Shown here one piece after another: positions 56,317 to 64,000 of a stretch of 64,000 nucleotides of DNA. Location of the stretch: contig NZ_VEDO01000022.1 of the NCBI RefSeq assembly GCF_007677875.1, positions 44,263 through 108,262 on the forward strand. The letters run 5' to 3'. A program made the translations under genes and the position numbers. The DNA is from Variovorax boronicumulans. GTDB taxonomy: Bacteria > Pseudomonadota > Gammaproteobacteria > Burkholderiales > Burkholderiaceae_C. Position 1 is the stretch's first letter. Every line of letters begins with the position of its first letter. Under the pieces are notes generated by a model. The model saw nothing but the letters and a program-made list of their open reading frames with translations, was not told where the DNA came from and did no database searches.

Positions 56317-57840
56317 ATGAGCACCCCCGGCGCCGACGCGCACCACCAATGGGCCAGGCTGTTCGTCGTGCCCGAGCAGCCCGGCCTGCCGTTGCAGGGC
56401 CGCCTGCGCCTGGCCATCGTGCAGCCCATCCTGGAGGGGCGGCTGCCGGCCGGCGCGGCGATGCCATCCTCGCGCGAAATCTCGCGCCTGCTGGGCCTGT
56501 CGCGCAACACGGCCACGGCGGCCTACCAGCAGCTCATCGACGAGGGCTTCCTGGAGGCGCGCGCGCGCAGCGGCGTGTTCGTGGCGCGCAACGCACGGCC
56601 CGCCAGCGTGGGCGCCACGCCGCCGGCCAGCTTCGGCAGTGGCGGTGGCGTGGCACCGGACTGGGGCGCGCGCGTGCTGCGCTCGCTGGCCGATGCGCCC
56701 ACCTTGTCCAAGCCCGAGCGCTGGCGTGAGGTGCCCTATCCCTTCGTCTACGGCACGCACGACCCCGAGCTGTTCCCGATCGAGGGGTTCCGCGAATGCT
56801 GCACGCGCAGCCTGGCGCGCGCCCAGCTCGCGCAGTGGACGCCGGACTTCGAGACCGACGACGTGCCGGACCTCATCGAGCAGATCCGCCTGCACCTCCT
56901 GCCCAAGCGCGGCGTGTTCGCGCTGCGCGAGGAGATCCTCGTCACCGTGGGCGCGCAGCAGGCCTTCCACCTGCTGGCGGACGCGCTGCTGGACGAGACG
57001 CGCCGGCTCGGCTTCGAGGAGCCGGGCTACCCGCATGCGCGCAACACCTTCTCGCTGCGCCGGCCGCGCTGGGTGCCGGTGGCGGTGGATGGCGAAGGCG
57101 TGCTGGTGGACACCTTGCCGCCGCTGGACTATTTGTTCGTCACGCCCTCGCAGCAGAGCCCGACGACGGCGACGCTGTCGCTCACAAGGCGCGAGTGGCT
57201 GCTGCGCAAGGCCGAGCTGGCCGACTTCGTGATCATCGAGGACGACTACGAGGCCGAGAACCTGTACGAAGGCGCGCCCATGCCCGCGCTCAAAAGCCTG
57301 GACAAGAGCGGCCGCGTGGTCTACGTGGGCTCGTTGTCCAAGAGCCTGTCGCCCTCGATGCGGCTGGGTTACATCGTGGCGCCACGCGCGTTGATCCAGG
57401 AGCTGCGCGTGCTGCGCCACGCCATGGTGCGCCACCCGAGCGCCTTCCTGCAGCACGCCTATGCGCTGTTCATCTCGCTGGGCCACCACGAATCGCACGC
57501 GCGCCGCGTCAACCTCGTCATGCAGGAGCGCGTGCAGCAGGCGGCCCGCGCGCTGCGCACGCACCTGCCGGACTTTGCCTTCGAACTGCCGCGCGGCGGC
57601 GCCTCGATGTGGGTCAACGCCCCGGCCTGGGTGGACGGTGCCGAGCTGGCTTCCATCGCGCAGCGCCACGGCGTGCTGATCGAGCCAGGCGAGGTGTTCT
57701 TCCAGCACCCGCCCTATCCCTGCCCGCACTTCCGGCTGCGCCTGTCGTCGATCGCCACCGAGCGCATCGACGATGGCATCGCCGCGCTGGCCAAGGCTGT
57801 GGACGAACTGGCCACAGCACGCGGCGCACGGCGCGCCTGA
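56317..57840 (+). CDS. tauR: MocR-type PLP-dependent GntR regulator, TauR-like
   Basis: A 507-residue regulator: a GntR winged helix (residues 20-90, MPSSREISRLLGLSRNTATAAYQQLIDEGFLEAR) fused to an aminotransferase-like domain. The PLP lysine is Lys342 in VGSLSKSLSPSMRLGY and the cofactor aspartate is in IIEDDYEAE. MocR proteins sense an amine through PLP; TauR is the member controlling taurine use. Its position between tauXY-like genes and tauABC fits TauR, though GabR- or PdxR-like roles are possible. The gap in front of it holds a 10-bp direct repeat. Confidence 0.8.
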   Translation: MSTPGADAHHQWARLFVVPEQPGLPLQGRLRLAIVQPILEGRLPAGAAMPSSREISRLLGLSRNTATAAYQQLIDEGFLEARARSGVFVARNARPASVGATPPASFGSGGGVAPDWGARVLRSLADAPTLSKPERWREVPYPFVYGTHDPELFPIEGFRECCTRSLARAQLAQWTPDFETDDVPDLIEQIRLHLLPKRGVFALREEILVTVGAQQAFHLLADALLDETRRLGFEEPGYPHARNTFSLRRPRWVPVAVDGEGVLVDTLPPLDYLFVTPSQQSPTTATLSLTRREWLLRKAELADFVIIEDDYEAENLYEGAPMPALKSLDKSGRVVYVGSLSKSLSPSMRLGYIVAPRALIQELRVLRHAMVRHPSAFLQHAYALFISLGHHESHARRVNLVMQERVQQAARALRTHLPDFAFELPRGGASMWVNAPAWVDGAELASIAQRHGVLIEPGEVFFQHPPYPCPHFRLRLSSIATERIDDGIAALAKAVDELATARGARRA

Positions 57841-58041
57841 AGAGCCCGCGCGCGGCGCACGCGGCAGGTGCGCGCCGCACCAAACCGAGGGTTCACCCTG
57901 GTGCCCTGGCCCCATGGGCGGGCGCACGCTGGTTCTTTTGTGTCGTGCGCCATTGCTGCACATTGGCCCGGCTCGCCCACCCGGCGCCGCAGTTCCGCGG
58001 TGGCCGCATGTGTTCCCGTTCGGACCCAGGAGATCTCCAAG

Positions 58042-59043
58042 ATGCTTACCCGTCGATCCATGCACCGCGCAGCCGCGGCTGCCGCACTCGTCCTCGCAGC
58101 CGGGGCCCAGGCCCAGACCAGGGAGGTGACCTTCGCCCACCAGGACATGCTGGTGCCGCTGCGCCTGGTCATGGAATCCGGCGAGGTCGAGAAAGCCACC
58201 GGCTACAAGATCAACTGGCGCATGTTCGGCGGCGGCGGCGACGTGATCCGCGCCATGGCCTCGGGCAACGTGCAGATGGGGGAGGTCGGCTCCAGCCCGC
58301 TCACGGCCGCGGCCAGCCAGGGCCAGGACATCCGGCTGTTCTGGGTCTCGGCCGACATCGCCGACGCCGAGGCCCTGGTTGCGCGCAACGGCTCCAACGT
58401 CAACACGCTGGCCGACCTCAAGGGTAAGCGCGTGGGCGTGCCCTTCGTCTCCACCGCGCACTACCAGCTCATGGCCGCGCTGAAAGCGGCCGGCGTGGAC
58501 ACGCGCCAGGTCAACGTCAACAACATGCGCCCGCCCGAGGTGGCCGCCGCCTGGGAGCGCGGCGACATCGACGCCACCTTCATCTGGGACCCGGTGCTGA
58601 CCAAGGTCAAGGGCAATGGCAAGGTCATCGCCACCTCCGGCAGCATCGGCAAGCAGGGCCATCCGACCTTCGAAGGCATCGTCGTCGACGCCAAGTGGGC
58701 GGCGGCCAACGAGGCTTTCATGGTCGCCTTCGTCAAGGCACTGGACCGTGCCAACGCCGAGGTGCGCGCGGGCCTGAAGGGCTGGAATGCCGACTCGGCG
58801 CAGGTCAAGGCGGTGGCCAAGTGGACCAAGGCCGACCCCAAGGACGTGGCGGCCGGCATGGCGCTGTACAGCTTCCCGACGCTGCAGGAGCAGCTCTCGG
58901 CCAACTGGCTCGGCGGCGGCGCGGCCAAGGCCATGGCCGGCACCGCGGAGTTCCTCAAGGAGCAGGGCCGCGTGCAGGAGGTCAAGCCGAGCTACGCGAA
59001 CTTCGTGACCGACGTGTACGTGAAGAAGGCCCTGGGCCAGTAA
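58042..59043 (+). CDS. tauA: Taurine ABC transporter substrate-binding protein
   Basis: A 333-residue periplasmic protein close to E. coli TauA in pattern: VQMGEVGSSPLTAAAS mirrors the TauA LGSSPLAVAAS region, LKGKRVGVPFVSTAHYQLMAALKAAGV the GKRIAVPFISTTHY region, and the end FLKEQGRVQEVKPSYANFVT the TauA tail. A signal peptide with RRSMHRAAAAAALVLAAGAQA precedes it. It opens the tauABC operon, with an AGGAGA ribosome binding site. Binds taurine or a related sulfonate. Confidence 0.88.
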   Translation: MLTRRSMHRAAAAAALVLAAGAQAQTREVTFAHQDMLVPLRLVMESGEVEKATGYKINWRMFGGGGDVIRAMASGNVQMGEVGSSPLTAAASQGQDIRLFWVSADIADAEALVARNGSNVNTLADLKGKRVGVPFVSTAHYQLMAALKAAGVDTRQVNVNNMRPPEVAAAWERGDIDATFIWDPVLTKVKGNGKVIATSGSIGKQGHPTFEGIVVDAKWAAANEAFMVAFVKALDRANAEVRAGLKGWNADSAQVKAVAKWTKADPKDVAAGMALYSFPTLQEQLSANWLGGGAAKAMAGTAEFLKEQGRVQEVKPSYANFVTDVYVKKALGQ

Positions 59044-59052
59044 GGCACGTCC

Positions 59053-59850
59053 ATGCCCACGCTCGACATCCGTGAACTGACGGTGAACTACGCCGTCAAG
59101 GGCGGCACGCTGCAGGCGCTGGCGCCCGTCAACCTGCGCATGCAGGGCGGCGACTTCGTGGTCGCGCTCGGCGCCTCGGGCTGCGGCAAGACCACGCTGC
59201 TCAACTGCATCGCCGGCTTCCTGCCGCCCTCGTCGGGCCAGGTGCTGCTGGACGGCCAGCCCGTGGCGGGGCCTGGCGCCGAGCGCGGCGTGGTGTTCCA
59301 GAAGCATGCGCTGATGCCCTGGCTCAACGTGCGCGACAACGTGGCGCTGGGCCTGCAGTTGCGGGGCGTGGCCGCCGCCGAGCGCGCACGCATCGCCGAG
59401 CAGAAGCTGGCCCTGGTGGGCCTGGCCAAGTACGCCGACCGCGCTGTGTACGAACTGTCGGGCGGCATGCAGCAGCGCGTGGGCATCGCGCGGGCGCTGG
59501 CCAACGACCCGGCCGTGTTGCTCATGGACGAGCCCATGGGCGCGCTGGACGCCTTCACGCGCGAACAGGTGCAGGAGATCCTGCTGCGCGCGTGGATGGC
59601 CACCCAGAAGATGGTGTTCTTCATCACCCACGACGTGGAGGAGGCGCTGTTCCTGTCCACGCGCCTGATCGTCATGAGCCCCAGCCCGGGCCGCATCTCG
59701 CACGTCTACGACGACGTGCCGTTTTCGCGCCAGTTCCTCGCCCACGGCGATGCGCGCAAGGTCAAGTCCGAGCCGGCCTTCATCCGCATGCGCGAGGAGG
59801 TGCTGGCCATCATCCACCACCGTGAAGCGATGGAGCCCGCCCATGCCTGA
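59053..59850 (+). CDS. tauB: Taurine ABC transporter ATPase
   Basis: A 265-residue ATPase: Walker [11 protein letters not shown]-loop [13 protein letters not shown], signature [17 protein letters not shown], Walker [14 protein letters not shown]-loop FITHDVEEA. Its sequence around [13 protein letters not shown] is TauB-like. It begins nine bases after tauA and overlaps tauC by eight bases. Confidence 0.95.
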   Translation: MPTLDIRELTVNYAVKGGTLQALAPVNLRMQGGDFVVALGASGCGKTTLLNCIAGFLPPSSGQVLLDGQPVAGPGAERGVVFQKHALMPWLNVRDNVALGLQLRGVAAAERARIAEQKLALVGLAKYADRAVYELSGGMQQRVGIARALANDPAVLLMDEPMGALDAFTREQVQEILLRAWMATQKMVFFITHDVEEALFLSTRLIVMSPSPGRISHVYDDVPFSRQFLAHGDARKVKSEPAFIRMREEVLAIIHHREAMEPAHA

Positions 59851-60715
59851 CAGCGCATCGACCTTGGCAGGGCCGGTCGTGCCGGCCCCGTCCGTCGCGG
59901 CGCCGTCGGCCTCGGCGCCACTCCAGACCAGCCGCTTCCGCACGCCCGGCGAAGGCCACAGCGGCGCCATCAGCGTGGCCACGGTCGTCGTCCTTCTGGT
60001 GCTGTGGACGCTGGTGACCAACCTGGGCTGGGTCAAGCCGCTGTTCCTGCCCACGCCGCAGGCGGTGTTCGAGCAGTTCTGGGCCTACCTGACCGGCCAG
60101 GCCAACGACAAGCCGCTGTGGCAGCACTTCCTGGCCAGCATGTTCCGCGTGTTCTCGGCCTTCTTCCTGGCCTGCGTGACGGCGATTCCCGTCGGCATCG
60201 CCATGGGCATGAGCCGCTGGGCGCGCGGCATCTTCGATCCGCCGCTGGAGTTCTACCGCCCGCTGCCGCCGCTGGCCTACCTGCCGCTCATCATCATCTG
60301 GTTCGGCATCGACGAGTTGCCCAAGGTGCTGCTGATCTTTCTGTCGTGCTTCGCGCCGCTGGCGCTGGCCGCGCGCTCGGGCATGCGCAGCGCCGCGCAG
60401 GAGCAGATCAACGCCGCCTACTCCATGGGCGCGAGCTACTGGCAGGTGGTGCGCCATGTGGTGCTGCCCGCGGCCATGCCCGAGATCCTGGTGGGCATGC
60501 GCATCGCGATCGGTTTCGGATGGACCACGCTGGTGGCGGCCGAGATGGTGGCGGCCAACATGGGCCTGGGCCAGATGGTGCTCAACGCCTCGAACTTCCT
60601 GCGCACCGACATCGTGATCATGGGCATTGTGGTGATCGGCGTGGTGGCCTATCTGTTCGACCTGCTCATGCGCTGGGTCGAGCGCCGCGTCGTGCCGTGG
60701 AAGGGCCGCATGTGA
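59843..60715 (+). CDS. tauC: Taurine ABC transporter permease
   Basis: A 290-residue permease with about six transmembrane segments. The Ala/Pro-rich N-terminus precedes the first helix, and the EAA loop reads [26 protein letters not shown], typical of TauC/SsuC. The start ATG lies eight bases inside tauB, indicating coupling. [31 protein letters not shown] is the TauC-type cytoplasmic loop. Confidence 0.95.
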   Translation: MPDSASTLAGPVVPAPSVAAPSASAPLQTSRFRTPGEGHSGAISVATVVVLLVLWTLVTNLGWVKPLFLPTPQAVFEQFWAYLTGQANDKPLWQHFLASMFRVFSAFFLACVTAIPVGIAMGMSRWARGIFDPPLEFYRPLPPLAYLPLIIIWFGIDELPKVLLIFLSCFAPLALAARSGMRSAAQEQINAAYSMGASYWQVVRHVVLPAAMPEILVGMRIAIGFGWTTLVAAEMVAANMGLGQMVLNASNFLRTDIVIMGIVVIGVVAYLFDLLMRWVERRVVPWKGRM

Positions 60716-60725
60716 GGGTGCGGCG

Positions 60726-61523
60726 CTGACGGCCGCGCTGCTCGCGCCGCCGCTGGCCGGCTGGCCCTTGCTGGCCGCGCTGGCCGTGGTGCTGGGCGCC
60801 GGCTTCGTGCGCGGCTTCGCGGGCTTCGGCTTCTCGGCCTTCAGCGTGGCCGGCCTGTCGCTGCTGGTCGCGCCCGCGGACGTGATTCCGTCCATCTTCC
60901 TGCTGGAGATCCTGGCCAGCCTGCACATGCTGCGCCTGGGCCTGCGCGATGCCGACTGGCCCTGGTTGCGTGCGCTGGTGGCGGGGCAGGTGCTGGGCGT
61001 GCCTGTCGGCGTGGCGCTGCTGGCCTGGCTGCCGGAGAGCGGGCTGCGCCTGGTGATCGGTGGGCTGCTGGTGGTGGCCGTGCTGGCCTTGCGCAGCGGC
61101 GTGCGGCCGGCGCTGGAGCCGACACAGCGCGTCCGCTTGGGGGTCGGCACACTCTCGGGCGTGGTCAACGGCGTGGCCGCCATCGGCGGCATCGTGGTCG
61201 CCGTGCTGCTGAGCGCCACGCGCATGGCGCCGGCCGCGCTGCGCGCGACCATGGTGCTGATGCTGCTGTGCTCCGACGTGCTGGCGCTGGCCTTCGCGGC
61301 CGTGCTGCCGCGGGCGGGCGATGCCGGGGCGCTGGTGGGGACGGACACCTGGCGCTGGGCGCTGTGGCTGGCGCCGGCCATGCTGGCCGGCATCTGGCTC
61401 GGCGGCCGGGCGTTCGCGCGGGTGTCGCCGGACCAGTTCCGGCGGCGGCTGCTGGATCTGCTGGGGGTGTTGGCGGTGCTGGCGCTGGGGCGGGCGGTGT
61501 GGGGTGTGGTGGGCGCGGTGTGA
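60726..61523 (+). CDS. TauE/SafE-family sulfite exporter-like membrane protein
   Basis: A membrane protein of about 265 residues with seven or eight hydrophobic segments of the TauE/SafE (DUF81) family; FVRGFAGFGFSAFSVAG is the family N-terminal motif and GVVNGVAAIGGIVVAVLL the second repeat motif. Such proteins export sulfite or sulfonates. It lies 10 bases after tauC, consistent with removal of sulfite from taurine breakdown. The start is uncertain: no ATG or GTG is in frame near the beginning, and the likely start is CTG at 60726, with a TTG at 60768 as the alternative. Confidence 0.85.
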   Translation: MTAALLAPPLAGWPLLAALAVVLGAGFVRGFAGFGFSAFSVAGLSLLVAPADVIPSIFLLEILASLHMLRLGLRDADWPWLRALVAGQVLGVPVGVALLAWLPESGLRLVIGGLLVVAVLALRSGVRPALEPTQRVRLGVGTLSGVVNGVAAIGGIVVAVLLSATRMAPAALRATMVLMLLCSDVLALAFAAVLPRAGDAGALVGTDTWRWALWLAPAMLAGIWLGGRAFARVSPDQFRRRLLDLLGVLAVLALGRAVWGVVGAV

Positions 61524-61834
61524 CGGGCCTGGCCGAGCGCGTGCATGCCGCGGCTCGGCGGCTTGCAGGATGCGGTGCATCGGGCCCGAAGTTCCGCTGA
61601 CGGAATTCCAGCGATTCAGTTTGGCGTGGCGGCATGCGCACTGCCGGCCACATGACGTCGTCCCGATGCCCGCGGACGAACGTCTTCTCCCTCCTGTTGC
61701 GGTCCCCTCGAACTTCCCCAGTGGCTTGAACCCGGGGGGGCACTGCGCCCAGCGTTTTGCCATGCGACCCCCGACTGGCGGAGTCGCTGCTTTTGCATCC
61801 AACCCCCGGACCGCCCGATGAGACCAGCCATTGA
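61524..61834. other. Intergenic region without a gene
   Basis: This stretch between the TauE-like gene and the lyase has no ORF with gene-like features. Its last part becomes AT-rich, which is unusual in this genome and fits a promoter region. Confidence 0.5.
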
Positions 61835-61854
61835 GGGTTTGCGCTAGCAAACCC
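61835..61854. promoter_or_regulatory. Perfect inverted repeat upstream of the lyase gene
   Basis: GGGTTTGC-gcta-GCAAACCC is an 8-bp perfect inverted repeat with a four-base loop, 43 bases before the lyase ATG. There is no T-tract, so it reads as an operator or an attenuator-type hairpin rather than a terminator. Confidence 0.45.
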
Positions 61855-61864
61855 AAGTATTGCG

Positions 61865-61894
61865 TTGATCGTCTTGTTGTCATTAAAATATAAA
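61865..61894 (+). promoter_or_regulatory. Candidate sigma70 promoter of the lyase/leuC operon
   Basis: TTGATC (4/6) and TATAAA (5/6) are separated by 18 bp in an AT-rich stretch. The predicted start of transcription is almost at the ATG (61898), implying a leaderless or near-leaderless transcript; the overlapping TAAAAT at 61884 would start slightly earlier. Confidence 0.4.
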
Positions 61895-61897
61895 CAC

Positions 61898-62824
61898 ATG
61901 AACACGAAAAAGACTCTCCTTCGGAGCCCGTCATTGCGAGACATGCTGGACTCTCCCGGCTTGACCGTGGCCCCCGGCGCGTACGACGGCATCGGCGCCA
62001 GGCTGATTGCCCAAGCTGGCTTCCGCGCGGTCTACATGACGGGCGCGGGCACGGCCATGGCGCGGGGCTTTCCGGACTTCGGCCTGCTGACGCAGACCGA
62101 GATGGCGGACAACGCCGGCGTGATGGCGCGTTCCGTCGACCTGCCGGTCATCGCTGACGCGGACACGGGCTACGGCAACGAACTGAACACCGCGCGCACG
62201 GTGCGCGAGTACGAGGCGCGCGGCGTGGCGGCCATCCACATCGAAGACCAGGTGGCGCCCAAGCGCTGCGGCCATCTCCAAGGCAAGGAAGTGGTCGCGC
62301 GCGCCGAGTTCGTGTCCAAGATCCGCGCCGCCGTCGAGGCGCGCCGCTCCGCGGAGTTCCTCATCATCGCGCGCACCGATGCCCGGGCCATGCTCGGATT
62401 GGACGAAGCCATCGCCCGCGCAAACGCCGCGCTCGACGTTGGCGCCGATATCGCCTTCGTCGAGGCGCCGCAGACCGTGGAGGAGGTGGAGCGCATACCG
62501 CGCGAGGTGCGCGGCGCCTGCCTGCTCAACATCGTCGGCGGCGGCCGCACGCCGGTGTTCGATACCGCCGTGGCCGAGTCCATGGGCTACAAACTGGCGA
62601 TCGTGCCAGGCCTGCTGGTCAGCGCCGCCATCGAGGCCGGCGATGCCGCGCTCGCGGCGCTGCGCGCCACGCGCAGGGTGCCGGCCGTCGCGGCCGGCGT
62701 CGGCGCCACCTTCCAGCGCTTCGGCGCCGACGACTGGGACGCCATGCGCCGCCGCTTCGATGCCGGCGCCAGCGCGATCGACACCACGGTGCCGGCGCTC
62801 GGCACCCAGGGCGAAGGCCGCTGA
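61898..62824 (+). CDS. Isocitrate lyase/PEP mutase family lyase
   Basis: A 308-residue TIM-barrel C-C lyase. It has the substrate/Mg signature VAPGAYDGIGARLIAQAGF, VIADADTGYGN with the acidic metal ligands, and the active-site loop APKRCGHLQGKEVV, where the Cys is the general acid in lyases of this family. These include 2-methylisocitrate lyase, dimethylmalate lyase, oxaloacetate hydrolase and carboxyvinyl-phosphonate mutase. The adjacent LeuC-like gene favours a dehydratase-lyase pair (methylcitrate-type or dimethylmalate-type). No ribosome binding site is visible before 61898; a later ATG at 61943 has a partial one. Confidence 0.9.
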   Translation: MNTKKTLLRSPSLRDMLDSPGLTVAPGAYDGIGARLIAQAGFRAVYMTGAGTAMARGFPDFGLLTQTEMADNAGVMARSVDLPVIADADTGYGNELNTARTVREYEARGVAAIHIEDQVAPKRCGHLQGKEVVARAEFVSKIRAAVEARRSAEFLIIARTDARAMLGLDEAIARANAALDVGADIAFVEAPQTVEEVERIPREVRGACLLNIVGGGRTPVFDTAVAESMGYKLAIVPGLLVSAAIEAGDAALAALRATRRVPAVAAGVGATFQRFGADDWDAMRRRFDAGASAIDTTVPALGTQGEGR

Positions 62825-62827
62825 ACC

Positions 62828-64000
62828 ATGGCCGGCCGCACACTCTTCGACAAGATCTGGGACGCGCACGTGGTGCGCGAGCTCAGCGATGGCTGGGCCC
62901 TGCTGCACATCGACCGGCACCTGCTGCACGACCTGTCCGGCTCTGCTTCGCTGGCCGACATGGCGCAGCGGGGACTGGCCGTGCACGACCCGGACCTGGT
63001 GTTCGCGACGCCGGACCACGCCGTCTCCACCCGACCCGGGCGTGACGGCATGACCTACGTGCCGGGCGGCAGGCTCTGGTCCGCATTGCGGCAGGGCGCG
63101 CAGCGCTTCGGCATCCGCCTGTTCGATCTCGGCGAATCGGGCCAAGGCATTGTCCACGTGGTGGGGCCGGAGCAGGGCATCGTGTTGCCCGGCCTGACCA
63201 TGGTCTGCGGCGACAGCCACACCTGCACCAACGGTGCACTGGGCGCGCTGGTCCTGGGCGTGGGCTCGAGCGAGAGCACGCACGCCCTGGCGACGCAGAC
63301 CCTGCGCCTGCAGCGGCCCAGGCACATGCGCATCCGCTGCGAGGGCGCGCTGGCGCCGGGCGTCACGGCCAAGGATCTGGCGCTGCACATCATCGGCCTG
63401 CTGGGGGCCGATGCCGGCGTGGGCCACGCCGTGGAATACGCGGGTTCGACCATCGAGGCGCTCGAGGTCGAGGCACGGCTGACCCTGTGCAACCTGACCG
63501 TCGAACTCGGCGCGCGCTCCGGCGTGATCGCGCCGGACGAACGCACCTTCGCCTACGTCAAGGGCCGCCGCTTCGCGCCGCAGGGCGCCGACTTCGAGGC
63601 CGCGGTCGCCGCGTGGCGGGAACTGCGCTCCGATCCGGACGCCCGGTTCGACCGCGAGGTGCAGATCGACGCCGGCACGGTCACGCCCACCGTGACCTGG
63701 GGCACCAGCCCCGAACACGCGATCGCCATCGACGGGCGCACCCCCGACCCGCGGCAGGTGGCCGGACAGGGCGCCGACGCCATCGCCCATGCGCTCGATT
63801 ACATGGGCTTGGCCGCAGGCGCGCCGATCGCCGGCACGCCGGTCGACTGGGTGTTCATCGGCTCGTGCACGAATTCGCGCCTGTCCGACCTGCGCGCCGC
63901 GGCCGACATCGCACGTGGTCGTCGGGTCGCCGCCCATGTGCGCGCCTGGGTCGTGCCCGGCTCGGAAGACGTCAAGCGCGCCGCCGAGGCCGAAGGCCTG
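62828..64000 (+). CDS. leuC: Aconitase-superfamily dehydratase large subunit (LeuC-like), partial
   Basis: The first 391 codons of an isopropylmalate dehydratase-type protein, cut by the window edge. It begins TLFDKIWDAHVVRE and contains CGDSHTCTNGALGALVLGVGSSE (aconitase-type substrate/cluster region) and the cluster cysteine motif FIGSCTNSRLSDL; the other cluster cysteines lie beyond the edge. The sequence of the IDAGTVTPTVTWGTSPEHA region agrees with LeuC. It is four bases after the lyase, so it is probably co-transcribed. LeuC in leucine synthesis is the default name, but catabolic relatives such as dimethylmaleate hydratase look the same. Confidence 0.85.
   Translation, partial: MAGRTLFDKIWDAHVVRELSDGWALLHIDRHLLHDLSGSASLADMAQRGLAVHDPDLVFATPDHAVSTRPGRDGMTYVPGGRLWSALRQGAQRFGIRLFDLGESGQGIVHVVGPEQGIVLPGLTMVCGDSHTCTNGALGALVLGVGSSESTHALATQTLRLQRPRHMRIRCEGALAPGVTAKDLALHIIGLLGADAGVGHAVEYAGSTIEALEVEARLTLCNLTVELGARSGVIAPDERTFAYVKGRRFAPQGADFEAAVAAWRELRSDPDARFDREVQIDAGTVTPTVTWGTSPEHAIAIDGRTPDPRQVAGQGADAIAHALDYMGLAAGAPIAGTPVDWVFIGSCTNSRLSDLRAAADIARGRRVAAHVRAWVVPGSEDVKRAAEAEGL

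Noticed and set aside
56200..60054. A 1284-codon open frame on the minus strand across tauR and tauAB
   Set aside because: Composition is rich in Arg, His, Gly and Gln with no motif, and it opposes several well-supported genes.

Overview
The window is one continuous stretch of GC-rich chromosome from a betaproteobacterium, most likely Burkholderiales of the Comamonadaceae type. Three things point there: strong G/C preference at third codon positions, many Bug/TctC-type periplasmic receptors beside acyl-CoA and amidohydrolase genes, and lipoboxes of the form LAAC-GGG. These are judgements by eye; no search was run. I saw no rRNA, tRNA, insertion sequence, phage or CRISPR. Genes are densely packed, often with ATGA-type overlaps.

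Layout. 1-3.3 kb: a two-component pair (kinase cut by the window edge), an AmpG-like permease and an M48 protease. 3.3-8.7 kb: a periplasmic cyclic-nucleotide phosphodiesterase, then NorR divergent from flavohaemoglobin hmp, with a clear NorR operator and sigma54 promoter between them. 8.9-12.8 kb: an uncharacterised membrane-anchored protein, an FMN-binding glutamate-synthase-like protein, a tiny charged protein and a thioesterase. 12.9-22.9 kb: acyl-CoA metabolism in two operons (acyl-CoA ligase/SDR/DsbA-like isomerase; acyl-CoA dehydrogenase/Bug receptor/thioesterase/CoA-transferase) with IclR and LysR regulators. 22.9-25.9 kb: a large hybrid histidine kinase. 25.9-31.6 kb: LysR plus soeABC, a membrane-bound sulfite dehydrogenase. 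31.6-34.8 kb: a flavin/PNPOx-like protein, another LysR and a serine hydrolase with a CusF-like tail. 34.8-38.8 kb: a LacI regulator with two operators, a Bug receptor and a D-aminoacylase-like amidohydrolase. 38.9-43.6 kb: a GntR regulator and a TauABC-type transporter translationally coupled to a PLP-dependent lyase/decarboxylase. 43.9-45.6 kb: a PhoD-like phosphatase. 45.8-54.2 kb (minus strand): a dipeptide-type ABC transporter with a coupled amidohydrolase and CobW GTPase. 54.4-61.5 kb: a taurine module (TauXY-like dehydrogenase, MocR/TauR-like regulator, TauABC, TauE-like sulfite exporter). 61.9-64 kb: an isocitrate-lyase-family lyase and a LeuC-like dehydratase, truncated by the window end.

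The connecting theme is organosulfonate and amine use. TauABC would import taurine, TauXY would deaminate it to sulfoacetaldehyde, and sulfite released by a desulfonase not present here could be exported by the TauE-like protein or oxidised by SoeABC. A second TauABC-like importer is fused at the translational level to a PLP enzyme of unknown substrate. The strongest sequence-level regulatory signals are the NorR/sigma54 region, the paired LacI operators, and a 10-bp direct repeat in front of the MocR-type regulator.
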